This document shows positions 7,601 through 16,419 of a stretch of 64,000 nt of DNA, one piece after another (within the stretch, counting starts at the first letter, position 1; every line of letters begins with the position of its first letter). The position numbers and the translations under genes are program-made. Origin of the DNA: an uncultured Flavobacteriales bacterium. GTDB lineage: Bacteria > Bacteroidota > Bacteroidia > Flavobacteriales > Crocinitomicaceae. The notes below the pieces were generated by a model, which did no database searches, was not told where the DNA came from, and was given only the letters and a program-made list of their open reading frames with translations. The stretch is taken from NCBI GenBank assembly GCA_946479285.1, contig CAMLFH010000004.1:62001-126000 (forward strand). The letters are read 5' to 3'.

Positions 7601-9682
7601 TACTGTTACGGTATAAGAACCCGCGGCTGCATTGCTTAAATTCATCGTAGGTGTTGTAACACCATTCCACGTAATCACAGGAGTTGGTGCACCACCTGAA
7701 GTTGTTAGTCCTGTAATTGATCCGCCGGAAGAACAAGTGGCATTGGAAATAACCGCTGTTCCTGAAATGGTTGGTCCGCCAACAGTAACTGTCACCGGAA
7801 TTCTAAATGTTCCATTCGGACAAAATCCGACATAATAAGTGGTTGTTGTGGTAGCTGAAGGAATATTCAACGTCAAACCGGTTCCAACCGACGTATTTCC
7901 AGTGTAAGTGGTATACCAGGTAATGTTTGCATTTGTAATGGGTGTTGGTAATGTTCCTTGCACAGTTACGGATAAAGTAGCAGGACTTCCGGTACAAACA
8001 GAGACATTATTGGGAATCAGGTTGTAATAAGGCTGCGTCACTAAATTCGACCCTGAAGCACCATTTGTAGCACCATTCGGTGGAAAACTCGCGACAATAT
8101 GGGTTGTCAGGTTCCCAGCGATAGTAACAACGCCACTATTTCCACCGTTCGCAGAAATTGAAGGTGTTCCTGAAGTATAATTAACAAATCCGCCGGTTCC
8201 TCCACCTCCAGGGCCATCTGCTTCCACTCCTGATGTAAATGAACCAAAGTTTAATGCGTTGTCTCCACCGTTTCCACCGTTTGCAATTAAGGAAACTGTA
8301 TTAGGAATTGCTGTACCGTTAGAAATAATAATCGCTCCGCCACCACCAGCACCTCCAGCTCCGTCTACACCTCTCTTAACACCAATACCGGCTGTTTGAT
8401 TTAAAGGATTTGAATTTTGTCCGTTTGCTCCGTTTGCTTCAATAACACCGGTACCAGTAATACTTCCATAGGATTGCAGGAAAACTATTCCTCCACCGGC
8501 ACCACCACTTCCACCCTGAGTATTATCCATTTCACCGGCGCCACCGCCACCGCCCATAAATATACGGGTCGCATCATAGGTTAAGGGATGTCCTCCTAAT
8601 CCGCCTTCTTTTCTTCTGCTGTCGGCTTGCCATGCTGAATTATTAGGTCCAACTGCTGCTTCATTCTGATCGTTTTGAGCACCGGAATAACCACCTCTTC
8701 CTCCTCCTGAACTATTTGCCGATAATGGCTCCAAAGCATAAAAAGCTGCATAAGTCGGATTTAAAGCACCGGTTCCTGTGTAAGTTCCTGTTCCAAAGTT
8801 TGAACCACCACCACCACCGGCATTTTTGTAATTTCCACCGCCGCCGCCATTGGCTGCAGCTCCCATTCCATATCGGGAAAGATAATTAACGGTCAAATCT
8901 CCGGTTGCAGTTGCAGCTCCACCGATTCCTTCTCCTTTTTCTGCACCTTCAGAAGCAGCTGAATATCCAGGTTTTCCAAAATCAGTGGCATTACCCGGAC
9001 CGTTCGAAGTATTATCGACAACTCCACCTCTAAAGCCATAGCCGGAAGCAACTATTTTAGAATTTGTTCCAAAACTAACTGTTCCGTTCACTTCTAAAGC
9101 CACAATACCTCCACTAAGTCCATTCCAGGTTAGAGGAACAACTGTAGTATTCGGGTTCAACGTTAAATTTCCAAGTCTGGGTACACGAACCACCTGCACA
9201 TGTCCTGTTGCTGTATACGTGTTTTTCAAAGCACATCTGACAGTAATACCTGTTGATCCTGAAACAGAAAGAACTTCTGCATATTCGTACTTTCCGGAAT
9301 TATTGTAACTCGTTACTGTTCCCCAATCCTTGCGGTAATTATTCAAATTCCCCAGATCTGCCATCGCAGAATTAGACAAAGTATAGTTCCCTCCCCAAAC
9401 TGCCGTTGGTGTTGTATTGATATCCAAATCAGCTCCCTGCATTTGGATGATCAGAATTAAATCTCCCGAAGCTAAAGCTGTCGTTAGAACAGGGCCATTC
9501 GTAAGTGTATTGGAAGTAACTGTTAAACTGGTTGCACCAGCAGCAATATTTGCAGTAACATCCGTATAAGCATTCAATACAGTTCCGGCAACTGTAACGG
9601 TATAATCACTGTTCTTAGCTTTCTGACTAAAGGAGAAATTGCTGATCGATAGTAGTAATATGGAGAGAAGAAGAGACTTCAT
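4661..9682 (-). CDS. Giant SprB-repeat adhesin with type B T9SS C-terminal domain
   Basis: A 1673-residue surface protein. Signal peptide MKSLLLSILLLSISNFSFSQ; a beta-rich N-terminal region; a glycine-rich stretch at about 207-517 with many GGGG runs; an Ig-like segment at about 558-634; eleven SprB-type repeats of about 79 residues at about 634-1504 (recurring W-N-G, L-AG-Y---VTD--GC); a PKD domain at about 1504-1586; and the gliding-motility-associated C-terminal domain (IPNIVTANGDHTNDEF ... WQGNVHLLID), the type B T9SS sorting signal. SprB repeats occur in the mobile gliding adhesin of Flavobacterium; here adhesion is the likely role, and gliding is possible but not shown. Repeats 3-5 and 6-8 are a higher-order duplication. 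Confidence 0.9.
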   Translation of the reverse strand: MKSLLLSILLLSISNFSFSQKAKNSDYTVTVAGTVLNAYTDVTANIAAGATSLTVTSNTLTNGPVLTTALASGDLILIIQMQGADLDINTTPTAVWGGNYTLSNSAMADLGNLNNYRKDWGTVTSYNNSGKYEYAEVLSVSGSTGITVRCALKNTYTATGHVQVVRVPRLGNLTLNPNTTVVPLTWNGLSGGIVALEVNGTVSFGTNSKIVASGYGFRGGVVDNTSNGPGNATDFGKPGYSAASEGAEKGEGIGGAATATGDLTVNYLSRYGMGAAANGGGGGNYKNAGGGGGSNFGTGTYTGTGALNPTYAAFYALEPLSANSSGGGRGGYSGAQNDQNEAAVGPNNSAWQADSRRKEGGLGGHPLTYDATRIFMGGGGGAGEMDNTQGGSGGAGGGIVFLQSYGSITGTGVIEANGANGQNSNPLNQTAGIGVKRGVDGAGGAGGGGAIIISNGTAIPNTVSLIANGGNGGDNALNFGSFTSGVEADGPGGGGTGGFVNYTSGTPSISANGGNSGVVTIAGNLTTHIVASFPPNGATNGASGSNLVTQPYYNLIPNNVSVCTGSPATLSVTVQGTLPTPITNANITWYTTYTGNTSVGTGLTLNIPSATTTTTYYVGFCPNGTFRIPVTVTVGGPTISGTAVISNATCSSGGSITGLTTSGGAPTPVITWNGVTTPTMNLSNAAAGSYTVTVTDGIGCTATSGPYVIGSTGGPAINSTNMVVTNASCLGGGGSIAGITATGTGLTYSWNSGAFSTLNISGLNTGNYNLVVTDNLGCTASLGPINVGQNAGPVINTTNMAVTGTTCGLTNGSIIGITATGTGLTYNWNTGAYATLDITGLSSGNYNLVVTDNIGCTASAGPISIGASTAPVINSASVAITHAHCNQSNGAISGLSVSGGQPGYTYNWNSGAYSTLNLSAIPAGNYNLVVTDNLGCMANAGPFVVNNIAGPVINTTNIVITNETCAGNDGAITGITASGTGTLTYTWNLVASPTLDHTNIPGGTYALAVSDAFGCNAVAGPFNVGLSPGPSIDATNMVVTGTTCGANNGSISGITATGTGLTYQWNGVSSTLNQTGLASGNYTLVVTDAGSCTSTFGPVSIGASSAPVINSASVSITHAHCGQSTGAISGLSVSGGQPGYTYNWNSGAYNTLNLSNIPAGTYNLQVTDNLGCIVTAGPFVVNNIAGPTLTTTNAQVTAETCAMNDGTISGLTVSGVPGSVFTYTWNGVVSPTLNQTNLSPATYNVVVSDQFGCTANGGPFTVNAMIPLSLDQNSLLITPTGCVGNTGAIHGLQIVGGINPTISWAPNGQTTLSIGGLSAGNYTITVTDDQNCSVQATFTVPTTSGLAVNTNNAVISNDNCAVGSGSITGVTVTGGTAPYSYSWNSSPAQNTLNAANLTTGNYTLTVTDNSGCVVTSNALFVGVVPPPVIDITNMVVTNASCVGNNGAINGIQVTGNGPFVYSWTGSPLTSLNLSNLNAGMYILGVTDANGCTTSGAIVTVGMDGGPNADFSISNPNASPGEVINFENTSSGGPFLNYSWSVSGVGVIGTGSSATYSSTVEATYYMTLVVETVDGCIDSIKKPFEILGELKIPNIVTANGDHTNDEFYITNLKPNSKLIIQNRWGNLVFESDNYKNDWGGIDISGAKLDDGVYFYQLITADGQMWQGNVHLLID
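5893..7315 (-). repeat. Two tandem ~711-bp blocks (three SprB units each) in the adhesin gene
   Basis: SprB units 3-4-5 (about 7315-6605) and 6-7-8 (about 6604-5893) correspond one to one. Units 3 and 6 share GTTCG...NGSI.GITATGTGLTY; units 4 and 7 share INSASV.ITHAHC and LSVSGGQPGYTYNWNSGAY; units 5 and 8 share ETCA.NDG. Neighbouring units resemble each other much less, so a 237-residue, three-unit block was duplicated in tandem. Confidence 0.75.
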
Positions 9683-9748
9683 GGGTATAAATGGGATAAA
9701 CTAGTTCGTTAAAGAGACGACAAAATATACAAAAGGTTGTAATTTTTG

Positions 9749-10231
9749 TTATATTTTTTTGGATATTTCTTTCATGATATAACTTACCGCCGGACATACT
9801 TCCATGTTCTTTCTGGTAAGTGGTAAAATCTGGTACATGTTCTTACGGTCTGTATGCGGGTATTCCCTGCATGCCAGAGGTCTGTCTTCATAAACGGAGC
9901 AATAATTATCCGCTCCTAAAAACGGGCATGGTGCGGTTCTCAATACATAATCCTGATCCTCATCTATTTTCAGATAGGCATCAATAAATTTGCTTTCAGT
10001 CATGCGCATGCGTTTTGACAAACGTTTTATATCCACATCTCTAAAAATCGGACTGGTCGTTTTACAACAATTCGCACAGGCCAAACAATCTATTTTCCGG
10101 AAAGCTTCGGTATGCAATTGATGGAATTGTTCATCCAGCGTTCGATTATTTGCCTTCTTGGCTTTTTTAATCCACTTAGTATAAAATTCCTTCTCTGCCT
10201 TTCCGTGATCGGTGAGTTCTTTCAAATTCAT
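9749..10231 (-). CDS. YkgJ-type cysteine-cluster protein
   Basis: A 160-residue protein of the YkgJ family (putative Zn/Fe-chelating domain). The cysteine pattern is CLACANCCKTTSP at about 49-61, CPFLGADNYCSVYEDRPLAC at about 102-121 and a late Cys before SYIMKE. An N-terminal helical region rich in Lys and Glu precedes it. The family probably binds a metal or Fe-S cluster; its function is not established. It is monocistronic here, divergent from the flavoprotein gene at 10297. A possible -7 box (TAATTTTG, 10236-10243) lies just upstream without a clear -33. Confidence 0.85.
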   Translation of the reverse strand: MNLKELTDHGKAEKEFYTKWIKKAKKANNRTLDEQFHQLHTEAFRKIDCLACANCCKTTSPIFRDVDIKRLSKRMRMTESKFIDAYLKIDEDQDYVLRTAPCPFLGADNYCSVYEDRPLACREYPHTDRKNMYQILPLTRKNMEVCPAVSYIMKEISKKI

Positions 10232-10296
10232 CTTACAAAATTAATAGAAACCCATGCTGAATTTTAAAGTATTGTTTAATTTAGTCCAAGATACTT

Positions 10297-11790
10297 ATGG
10301 AAAAATTTGATTTAGTTGTCATTGGTGGCGGGCCTGCAGGTTATGCAGCAGCCATGCGCGGAATCGATTACGGCAAGCGTGTTTGCTTAATAGAGAAAGA
10401 TCGCGTGGGTGGCGCAGGAGTTTACAATGGTGCTTTGTCATCGAAAACATTGTGGGAAATTTCTCAAAAAATTGCATCTGTAAATGATACGATCAGCGGG
10501 AAAGGAAGAGAGAAATTCTACCTTTCCTGGCAGGATGTTGACGCCACTGTTGACGAAGCAGTTTTTGAACGTAAATTCCAGTATTCCTGCCATTTGAAAT
10601 TGCTTCAGACCGAAACAATGAACAAATTATTAAGCTATCAGCGTGGTACGGCAAGCTTCATTTCTCCGCATGAAATTGAGATCGTTCAGCACGATGGTGA
10701 CCGATCTGTGGTCTATGGAGAAAATATCATTATTGCCAGTGGAAGCAGGCCTAGAAAAATGAAGGATGTCAATGTAGATGAGCAAACGATCTTTACCAGT
10801 GACGGCATTGAAAATCTCTCCGATTACCCCAAAAGTCTTGTAATTGTTGGTGCCGGAGTTATCGGTTGTGAATATGCTACCATTTTTTCCAACTTTGGAA
10901 AAACGAAGGTTTACTTAATCGATCGTGCAGACCGAATTCTTCCTTTTGAGGATAGAGATATTACAAATATCGTCAGTGAGAATTTAGAAGAAAAAGGCGT
11001 AACGATTCATCACAATGCACAACTGGAACGACTTGAAAATTTAGGGAATGAAGTAGAATACGAATTAAGCTATCCGGACGGATCACGTGAAGTAATTCGT
11101 GTTGAAAAAGCACTTCTTTCTATCGGTCGTGTACCAAATATTGAATCTTTAAAGCTGGAAAATGCGGGAGTTTTAATGTCAAAACGCGGGCAGCACATTG
11201 GCGACGATGATACCGTAACAAATGTACCGCACATTTATGCCGTTGGTGATGTTTCGGGTAGAATTGCTTTGGTAAACATGGGAGAAATCGAAGCTCGTCA
11301 TGCTGTGGAAAGAGCATTTGGAACTATCCGTGAACGACTGAGTTACGACAATGTCTGCACCATTATGTTCCTTCAGCCGGAAGTAGCCGCAGTGGGCATT
11401 AATGAAATGCAATGCGTCGAAAAAAATATTCCTGTAAAAGTGGTGAAAATCGACTACTCAGTCATTGCACGTGCAATTGCGATGCGAAAAACAGAAGGTT
11501 TTTTCAAAATTATCGTCACCAACGACAGCGATATGAAAGTTCTCGGAATGCGTGCTGTGGGTGAACATGCATCAACTGCCATTCAAACAATTGGTTTGAT
11601 CATGAAACTCGGGCTTCCGATTCATGTGATTGCAGAGCTGGTCCATCCGCACCCTTCCATTGCAGAAGGAATCCAGGAATGTGTAAGAATGTTGTTGAAC
11701 CGTTCACTATTCAAATCTTCGGTATTCAAAGATAAACTGGCCTGTTACTCGCTGGTTGACGGTGTAAAAACACCTTTGGAACGTTTGTAA
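10297..11790 (+). CDS. Lpd/SthA-like FAD-NAD(P) oxidoreductase lacking the redox disulfide
   Basis: A 497-residue class I pyridine nucleotide-disulfide oxidoreductase-fold protein. FAD-binding GGGPAGYAA at 10-18; NAD-binding VIVGAGVIGCEYA at about 187-199; FAD-binding IYAVGDVSG at about 312-320; and the C-terminal dimer domain with the His-Glu pair HPHPSIAE (His452, Glu457). The usual GGTCLNVGCIPSK site reads GGAGVYNGALSSK (38-50), so both redox cysteines are gone (C41 to Gly, C46 to Ala). Soluble transhydrogenase (SthA) also deviates at this site and the GSRP/GVIGCEYA..F segments resemble it, so a non-disulfide NAD(P)H oxidoreductase or transhydrogenase role is most likely. Single gene, divergent from the YkgJ-type gene. 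Confidence 0.82.
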   Translation: MEKFDLVVIGGGPAGYAAAMRGIDYGKRVCLIEKDRVGGAGVYNGALSSKTLWEISQKIASVNDTISGKGREKFYLSWQDVDATVDEAVFERKFQYSCHLKLLQTETMNKLLSYQRGTASFISPHEIEIVQHDGDRSVVYGENIIIASGSRPRKMKDVNVDEQTIFTSDGIENLSDYPKSLVIVGAGVIGCEYATIFSNFGKTKVYLIDRADRILPFEDRDITNIVSENLEEKGVTIHHNAQLERLENLGNEVEYELSYPDGSREVIRVEKALLSIGRVPNIESLKLENAGVLMSKRGQHIGDDDTVTNVPHIYAVGDVSGRIALVNMGEIEARHAVERAFGTIRERLSYDNVCTIMFLQPEVAAVGINEMQCVEKNIPVKVVKIDYSVIARAIAMRKTEGFFKIIVTNDSDMKVLGMRAVGEHASTAIQTIGLIMKLGLPIHVIAELVHPHPSIAEGIQECVRMLLNRSLFKSSVFKDKLACYSLVDGVKTPLERL

Positions 11791-11894
11791 TTCACTTCAG
11801 ATAAACTTCCTTTTTCATACAAATTGCTTGAAGAATTTGCAATTAATCGTGGAGGTTAATTTTGCTGAACCGCGCTAACGCTTGTTCACTTTTC

Positions 11895-11910
11895 GTAAGC
11901 TAACGCTTAC
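11895..11910 (-). repeat. Perfect small hairpin over the folD stop codon
   Basis: GTAAGC-TAAC-GCTTAC is a perfect 6-bp stem covering the folD stop. The word GCTAACGCTT occurs twice close by (11874-11883 and 11899-11908). It resembles the CGTAAGC...GCTTACG part of the dispersed repeats at 21178-21314, 22673-22735 and 57186-57237, so it may be a short remnant of that family. Confidence 0.4.
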
Positions 11911-12785
11911 TTTCCTTTCAAATCCATCGCCTTCAATGTGTTAATCATCAAAGATGCAATGGTCATTGGTCCTACTCCACCCGGAACAGGTGTGATCGCA
12001 GATGTTTTTGGGGCAACTTCCTTAAAATCAACATCACCTGCCAATCTCCAGCCTCTTTCTCTGGTTGCATCTTCAATACGGGTTGTTCCCACATCAATGA
12101 CAACGGCCCCTTCTTTCACCATATCAGCTGTAATGAAGCCCGGAATTCCAACCGCAGCAACTAAAATGTCTGCTCCAAGGCAAATCTCCTTAATGTTTTC
12201 AGATTTAGAATGAGCAAGTGTTACAGTGCAATTTCCCGGGTTCGTATTCTTTCCTAAAAGTAAGCTCAAAGGCGTTCCTACAATATTACTTCTTCCAACT
12301 ACCACACAATTCTTCCCGGCAGTTTCAATTTTATAACGACGCATTAATTCCACAATTCCGGCAGGTGTAGCAGGAACAAATCCGGGAATATTCAACATCA
12401 TATTTCCTACATTGATCGGGTGAAAACCATCCACATCTTTCTTCGGATCAATAGACAGCGTCACTTTCATCTCATCAATATGCGCCGGAAGCGGAAGCTG
12501 GACGATATATCCGTCGATACTTCTGTCTTCATTCAATGTCTGGATTTTTTTCAAAAGCGTTTCTTCCGTGATAGAATCATCGTATCGGATTAAAGTGCTT
12601 TCGAAACCAATTTCCTCACATGCTTTCAGTTTGTTATTGACATAAGTAACCGAACCACCATCCTTTCCAACAAGAATTGCTGCCAGGTGAGGAATTTTCT
12701 TTCCTGCTGCTTTACGTTCTGCAACCTGAACTGCCAACTCTTTTTTAATGATTTCGGAAACATCTTTACCACTTAATATCTGCAT
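11907..12785 (-). CDS. folD: FolD: methylenetetrahydrofolate dehydrogenase / methenyl-THF cyclohydrolase
   Basis: A bifunctional cytosolic enzyme that converts 5,10-methylene-THF to 10-formyl-THF using NADP. Visible family marks: [15 protein letters not shown] with the catalytic lysine near residue 55, QLPLPAHI, the folate-site [24 protein letters not shown], the Rossmann segment [18 protein letters not shown], and the end [16 protein letters not shown] chose the ATG at 12785 ([10 protein letters not shown]); the frame continues to a TTG at 12803, but that codon lies inside the -7 promoter box. Single gene with its own promoter. Confidence 0.96.
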   Translation of the reverse strand: MQILSGKDVSEIIKKELAVQVAERKAAGKKIPHLAAILVGKDGGSVTYVNNKLKACEEIGFESTLIRYDDSITEETLLKKIQTLNEDRSIDGYIVQLPLPAHIDEMKVTLSIDPKKDVDGFHPINVGNMMLNIPGFVPATPAGIVELMRRYKIETAGKNCVVVGRSNIVGTPLSLLLGKNTNPGNCTVTLAHSKSENIKEICLGADILVAAVGIPGFITADMVKEGAVVIDVGTTRIEDATRERGWRLAGDVDFKEVAPKTSAITPVPGGVGPMTIASLMINTLKAMDLKGK

Positions 12786-12800
12786 AGTGAGAATTTTCTG

Positions 12801-12832
12801 CAAATATAAGGCTTACATCGATTTAGTAACAA
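12801..12832 (-). promoter_or_regulatory. Bacteroidota sigma-A promoter of folD
   Basis: On the minus strand a -33 TTG (12830-12832) and a -7 TATATTTG (12801-12808) are 21 bases apart, matching the Bacteroidota consensus. The ATG at 12785 is 15 bases beyond the -7 box, so the leader is about 10 bases. This promoter decides the folD start. Confidence 0.6.
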
Positions 12833-13018
12833 CTTTCATGCGATTCATCTTTGAATGACTTGTGAAATTTTATAAACAATAATTGATCCGGCAATAAAAT
12901 TATCACACGAATCACCACTTTAATCAACGAGATCAGGGGTTTAATCAAAGACTGCTTTTTAAATCCAACCATTTAAAACGGCAGTCGTCTTTATACTGTA
13001 ACGACAAAACAACATGTC

Positions 13019-13405
13019 ATGGAAAACAAACTCGCTAAAAGACGCTTTATTCAGACCTCTGCAGTTCAGCAAATTAATGAGGCCACCATTGTTTTGAGAC
13101 ATTTTATTGAATTGAGTGCCAAATTATTGCCTTTTTTCAATGAATTATCTAAAAAAAGCATCCTTCTTCCACAAGAAGTGAATGACCGGAATAAAATTAT
13201 TGAAGTTTACAGGAATTACGCTTTCGATACCAGCACTTCGGAAATATTGATGGAATCGGATATTTTGGAAATCATTCAGCAAACATTCCAATCTATTGAG
13301 CATCGAAATCCCGGAAAAGATTCTGAATCCGACAAGCTGATGACTGTTTTTCAGAATAAACATCATCAATTAGTTCAAAACTGGCAATTGACTGATACGA
13401 ATTAA
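13019..13405 (+). CDS. Unknown 128-residue helical protein
   Basis: I do not recognise this protein. It is 128 residues, soluble, with predicted helices and no signal peptide, Cys or clear motif (starts MENKLAKRRFIQTSAVQQIN; ends LVQNWQLTDTN). It begins with an ATG overlapping a CATGG context and has no cotranscribed neighbour: folD is divergent and clpC convergent. Codon use looks like the neighbours, so it is probably real, but no function can be proposed. Confidence 0.6.
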   Translation: MENKLAKRRFIQTSAVQQINEATIVLRHFIELSAKLLPFFNELSKKSILLPQEVNDRNKIIEVYRNYAFDTSTSEILMESDILEIIQQTFQSIEHRNPGKDSESDKLMTVFQNKHHQLVQNWQLTDTN

Positions 13406-13452
13406 ATAACCAGTTGCAAAACACGAATGTGATAAAAATCACGTGATGCAAT

Positions 13453-13519
13453 AAACAAGTAGGCACGCGATTAATAATACAAACAAGTAGGCGCGCGATG
13501 TATCACGCGCCTACTTGTT
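13453..13519. repeat. Palindromic element: 14-bp perfect stem plus a half copy
   Basis: Arms 13482-13495 (AACAAGTAGGCGCG) and 13506-13519 (CGCGCCTACTTGTT) are perfectly complementary around a 10-base loop. A half copy, AAACAAGTAGGCACGCGAT, lies just before at 13453-13471. The core (GCGCGAT..ATCACGCGC) resembles the terminator palindromes at 13646-13669 and 20205-20236. It sits between the convergent genes 13019-13405 and clpC. Confidence 0.6.
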
Positions 13520-13640
13520 CAGAAAAAGCCGAATCATGGTCAGAATATTGTTCTGATTGTGGTTCGGTTTTTTTATTTGATTTTGCTGAACTCTACTTAT
13601 CAATGAACAAATAAGTTTCACTCATCAAACATGATATCAT

Positions 13641-13670
13641 AAAAAAGGGGTGCGATAAATCACACCCCTA
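13641..13670 (-). terminator. Rho-independent terminator of clpC
   Basis: On the minus strand: AGGGGTG-TGATTTATCG-CACCCCT followed by TTTTTT. The stem arms are 13646-13652 and 13663-13669; the extended pairing GAT/ATC continues into the loop. It lies just after the clpC stop. Confidence 0.7.
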
Positions 13671-13689
13671 CATTATTTAAATAATCCTA

Positions 13690-16209
13690 TTATTTCTTTG
13701 CAGCTTTCGTCTTTCCCTTTTCAATGGAAATTTTCAGTGCTGTATTTGCTTCATCGATATCCAAAACAATGTTATCTCCTTCATGCAGATTCGCTTTAAT
13801 AATCTCTTCTGCCAATGGATCTTCAATGTATTTTTGGATCGCTCTTTTCAATGGTCTTGCTCCAAATTTCTCGTCGTAGCCTTTGTCTACAATGAAATCT
13901 TTTGCTTTTTCAGTAATCGAAGCATGGTAACCCAATACAGCAATACGATCAAACAATTTCATCAATTCCAAATCAATGATCTTATGGATATTCTCTCTTG
14001 TCAGTGAATGGAAGATAATCATGTCGTCCATACGATTCAGGAACTCCGGTGAAAACGCTTTTCGCAATGCATTCTGAATGACGATTTTAGCATTATCATC
14101 ACGTTGTTCTGTTTGCGATTTCGTTCCGAAACCAACTCCGGTACCAAAATCAGCCAACTGACGTGCACCGATATTTGAAGTCATGATCAGGATTGTGTTT
14201 TTAAAATCAATCTTACGACCCAACCCATCCGTCATATGTCCGTCATCCAAAACCTGCAGTAACAAGTTGAATACATCCGGATGCGCTTTCTCGATCTCAT
14301 CCAATAAAATGATGGAATAAGGTTTACGTCTTACTTTCTCCGTCAACTGACCACCTTCTTCGTAACCAACGTATCCCGGAGGCGCTCCAACTAATCGGGA
14401 AATAGAGAATTTCTCCATGTATTCCGACATATCGATACGAATCAATGAATCTTCAGAATCGAATAAGTATTTCGCCAATACTTTCGCCAATTGTGTTTTA
14501 CCAACACCTGTTGGCCCTAAGAAGAAGAACGAACCGATTGGCTTATTCGGATCTTTCAATCCTGCTCTGTTTCGTTGAATAGCTTTCACCACTTTTTCAA
14601 CTGCTTCCTGCTGACCAATAACTTTACCCTGAAGTTCATCAGCCATAGTAGCCAATTTACCCATTTCAGTTTGAGCAACTCTTGTAACAGGAATTCCACA
14701 CATCATGGAAACAACTTCCGCAACATCTTCTTCGGTTACAACCACTCTTTTGGCTTTGGAATCTTCTTCCCAACGTTTTTTCGCTTCTTCCAAACGATCC
14801 TGAAGTTTACGCTCAGAATCACGTAATTCAGCCGCTTTTTCGTATTGCTGAGATTTGATCACTTCATTTTTCTGATCCTTCAGTTCTTCAATTTCCTGCT
14901 CAATATCAATAATATCCTGCGGAACATTGATGTTCGTGATATGTACGCGAGAACCTACTTCGTCCAAAGCATCAATTGCTTTATCCGGCAAATGCCTGTC
15001 CGTAATATAACGTTCCGTCAATTTCACACATGCAGCAAGTGCTTCGTCCGTGTAAGTCACCATGTGGTGATCTTCGTAACGTTCTTTAATATTGTTTAGA
15101 ATCTGGATCGTTTCTTCGATACTTGTCGGCTCGATCAATACTTTTTGGAAGCGACGCTCTAAAGCTCCGTCTTTTTCAATGTATTGTCTGTACTCATCCA
15201 ATGTTGTAGCACCGATTGCCTGCATTTCTCCGCGCGCCAAAGCCGGTTTGAACATGTTTGAAGCATCCAGTGAACCACTTGCACCACCCGCACCTATAAT
15301 AGTGTGGATTTCGTCAATAAACAAAATGATATCCGGATTTTTTTCGATTTCGGCCATAACGGCTTTCATACGCTCTTCAAACTGACCGCGGTATTTTGTA
15401 CCGGCAACCATAGAAGCTAAATCCAACGAAATGATTCGCTTATTAAAAAGTACACGGGAAACTTTGCGCTGAACAATTCTCAGTGCCAATCCTTCCGCAA
15501 TGGCACTTTTACCAACTCCGGGTTCTCCGATCAAAATCGGGTTATTCTTTTTTCTGCGCGATAAGATCTGAGAAACTCGCTCAATTTCTTTTTCACGTCC
15601 TACAATTGGATCCAGTTTTCCGGCTTCTGCCATCTTCGTTAAGTCACGACCGAAATTATCCAAAACCGGAGTTTTAGATTTAGGGTCAGTTGCCTTTCTT
15701 TGACTAGCTCCAAATGTTTGATCGTCATCTTCAGAAGAAGACGACATTTCTGCTCTTGGTAATTTGTTTTCGTCGACCATATTTTCTAATTCCTCGTGAA
15801 CTGTATTATAATTAACTCCGTAGCGGTTCAACACTCTGCAAACTACGGAATCTTCATCCTTTAGCATCGAAAGTAACAAATGTTCTGTTCCAATCATAGG
15901 GCTCTTGAACAATTTGGCTTCCAAATAAGTGATTTTTAACAAACGTTCTGCTTGTTTTACCAAAGGGATATTCGCACCGACAGGCGAATTCGATTTAGAT
16001 GTCTCTAGTAAAGGTTTTTCTAATTCTGCTTTTAATTTAGGTAGGTCCAGGTTAAATCCGGTAAGAATACGCACCGCATTGCCCTCACCTTCACGCAAGA
16101 TTCCAAGCAAGAAATGTTCAACCCCAATAAAGTCATTCCCTAAACGCAAAGCTTCTTCCCTACTGAAACTCAGTACGTCTTTTACGCGGGGTGAAAATTT
16201 CGCTTCCAT
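13690..16209 (-). CDS. clpC: ATP-dependent Clp protease ATP-binding subunit ClpC
   Basis: An 839-residue Hsp100 unfoldase that feeds proteins to ClpP. Domains in order: two N-terminal Clp repeats (1-145: [27 protein letters not shown]); AAA1 with Walker [10 protein letters not shown] at about 225 and Walker [10 protein letters not shown]; a UVR motif at about 445-475 within the coiled middle domain ([13 protein letters not shown]); and AAA2 with Walker [10 protein letters not shown] at about 563, Walker [12 protein letters not shown] and [10 protein letters not shown] near the end. The UVR motif and single short middle domain mark ClpC rather than ClpB or ClpA. Monocistronic; a -7-like TATATTTG (16251-16258) lies 42 bases upstream, with no clear -33. 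Confidence 0.95.
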   Translation of the reverse strand: MEAKFSPRVKDVLSFSREEALRLGNDFIGVEHFLLGILREGEGNAVRILTGFNLDLPKLKAELEKPLLETSKSNSPVGANIPLVKQAERLLKITYLEAKLFKSPMIGTEHLLLSMLKDEDSVVCRVLNRYGVNYNTVHEELENMVDENKLPRAEMSSSSEDDDQTFGASQRKATDPKSKTPVLDNFGRDLTKMAEAGKLDPIVGREKEIERVSQILSRRKKNNPILIGEPGVGKSAIAEGLALRIVQRKVSRVLFNKRIISLDLASMVAGTKYRGQFEERMKAVMAEIEKNPDIILFIDEIHTIIGAGGASGSLDASNMFKPALARGEMQAIGATTLDEYRQYIEKDGALERRFQKVLIEPTSIEETIQILNNIKERYEDHHMVTYTDEALAACVKLTERYITDRHLPDKAIDALDEVGSRVHITNINVPQDIIDIEQEIEELKDQKNEVIKSQQYEKAAELRDSERKLQDRLEEAKKRWEEDSKAKRVVVTEEDVAEVVSMMCGIPVTRVAQTEMGKLATMADELQGKVIGQQEAVEKVVKAIQRNRAGLKDPNKPIGSFFFLGPTGVGKTQLAKVLAKYLFDSEDSLIRIDMSEYMEKFSISRLVGAPPGYVGYEEGGQLTEKVRRKPYSIILLDEIEKAHPDVFNLLLQVLDDGHMTDGLGRKIDFKNTILIMTSNIGARQLADFGTGVGFGTKSQTEQRDDNAKIVIQNALRKAFSPEFLNRMDDMIIFHSLTRENIHKIIDLELMKLFDRIAVLGYHASITEKAKDFIVDKGYDEKFGARPLKRAIQKYIEDPLAEEIIKANLHEGDNIVLDIDEANTALKISIEKGKTKAAKK

Positions 16210-16419
16210 AACTTCTTAATTTAAGATTCAGGTACAACAAGTGCACCATACAAATATACAAACTCATTAAATGTTAATAAGTAGATCGAAATATCATTTT
16301 TTCACCACTTTTTGTTAGTAAAAATCCATTTACCCCTCTTTTTTGTAGTTATAAAAAAACTAATTTCGAAACTTGCATTTAGCACGCAAATTTCGTGCAT
16401 AATTTAAAACTATGACAAG

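Noticed and set aside
15092..15385. Antisense frames across clpC and gyrA (such as the 97-residue one here)
   Set aside because: These are shadows of long conserved coding genes on the opposite strand and lack start signals.
16382..16398. GCACG-N7-CGTGC before gyrA as a regulator site
   Set aside because: Only five base pairs in an AT-rich leader and no second copy; noted in the gyrA entry but not counted as a site.
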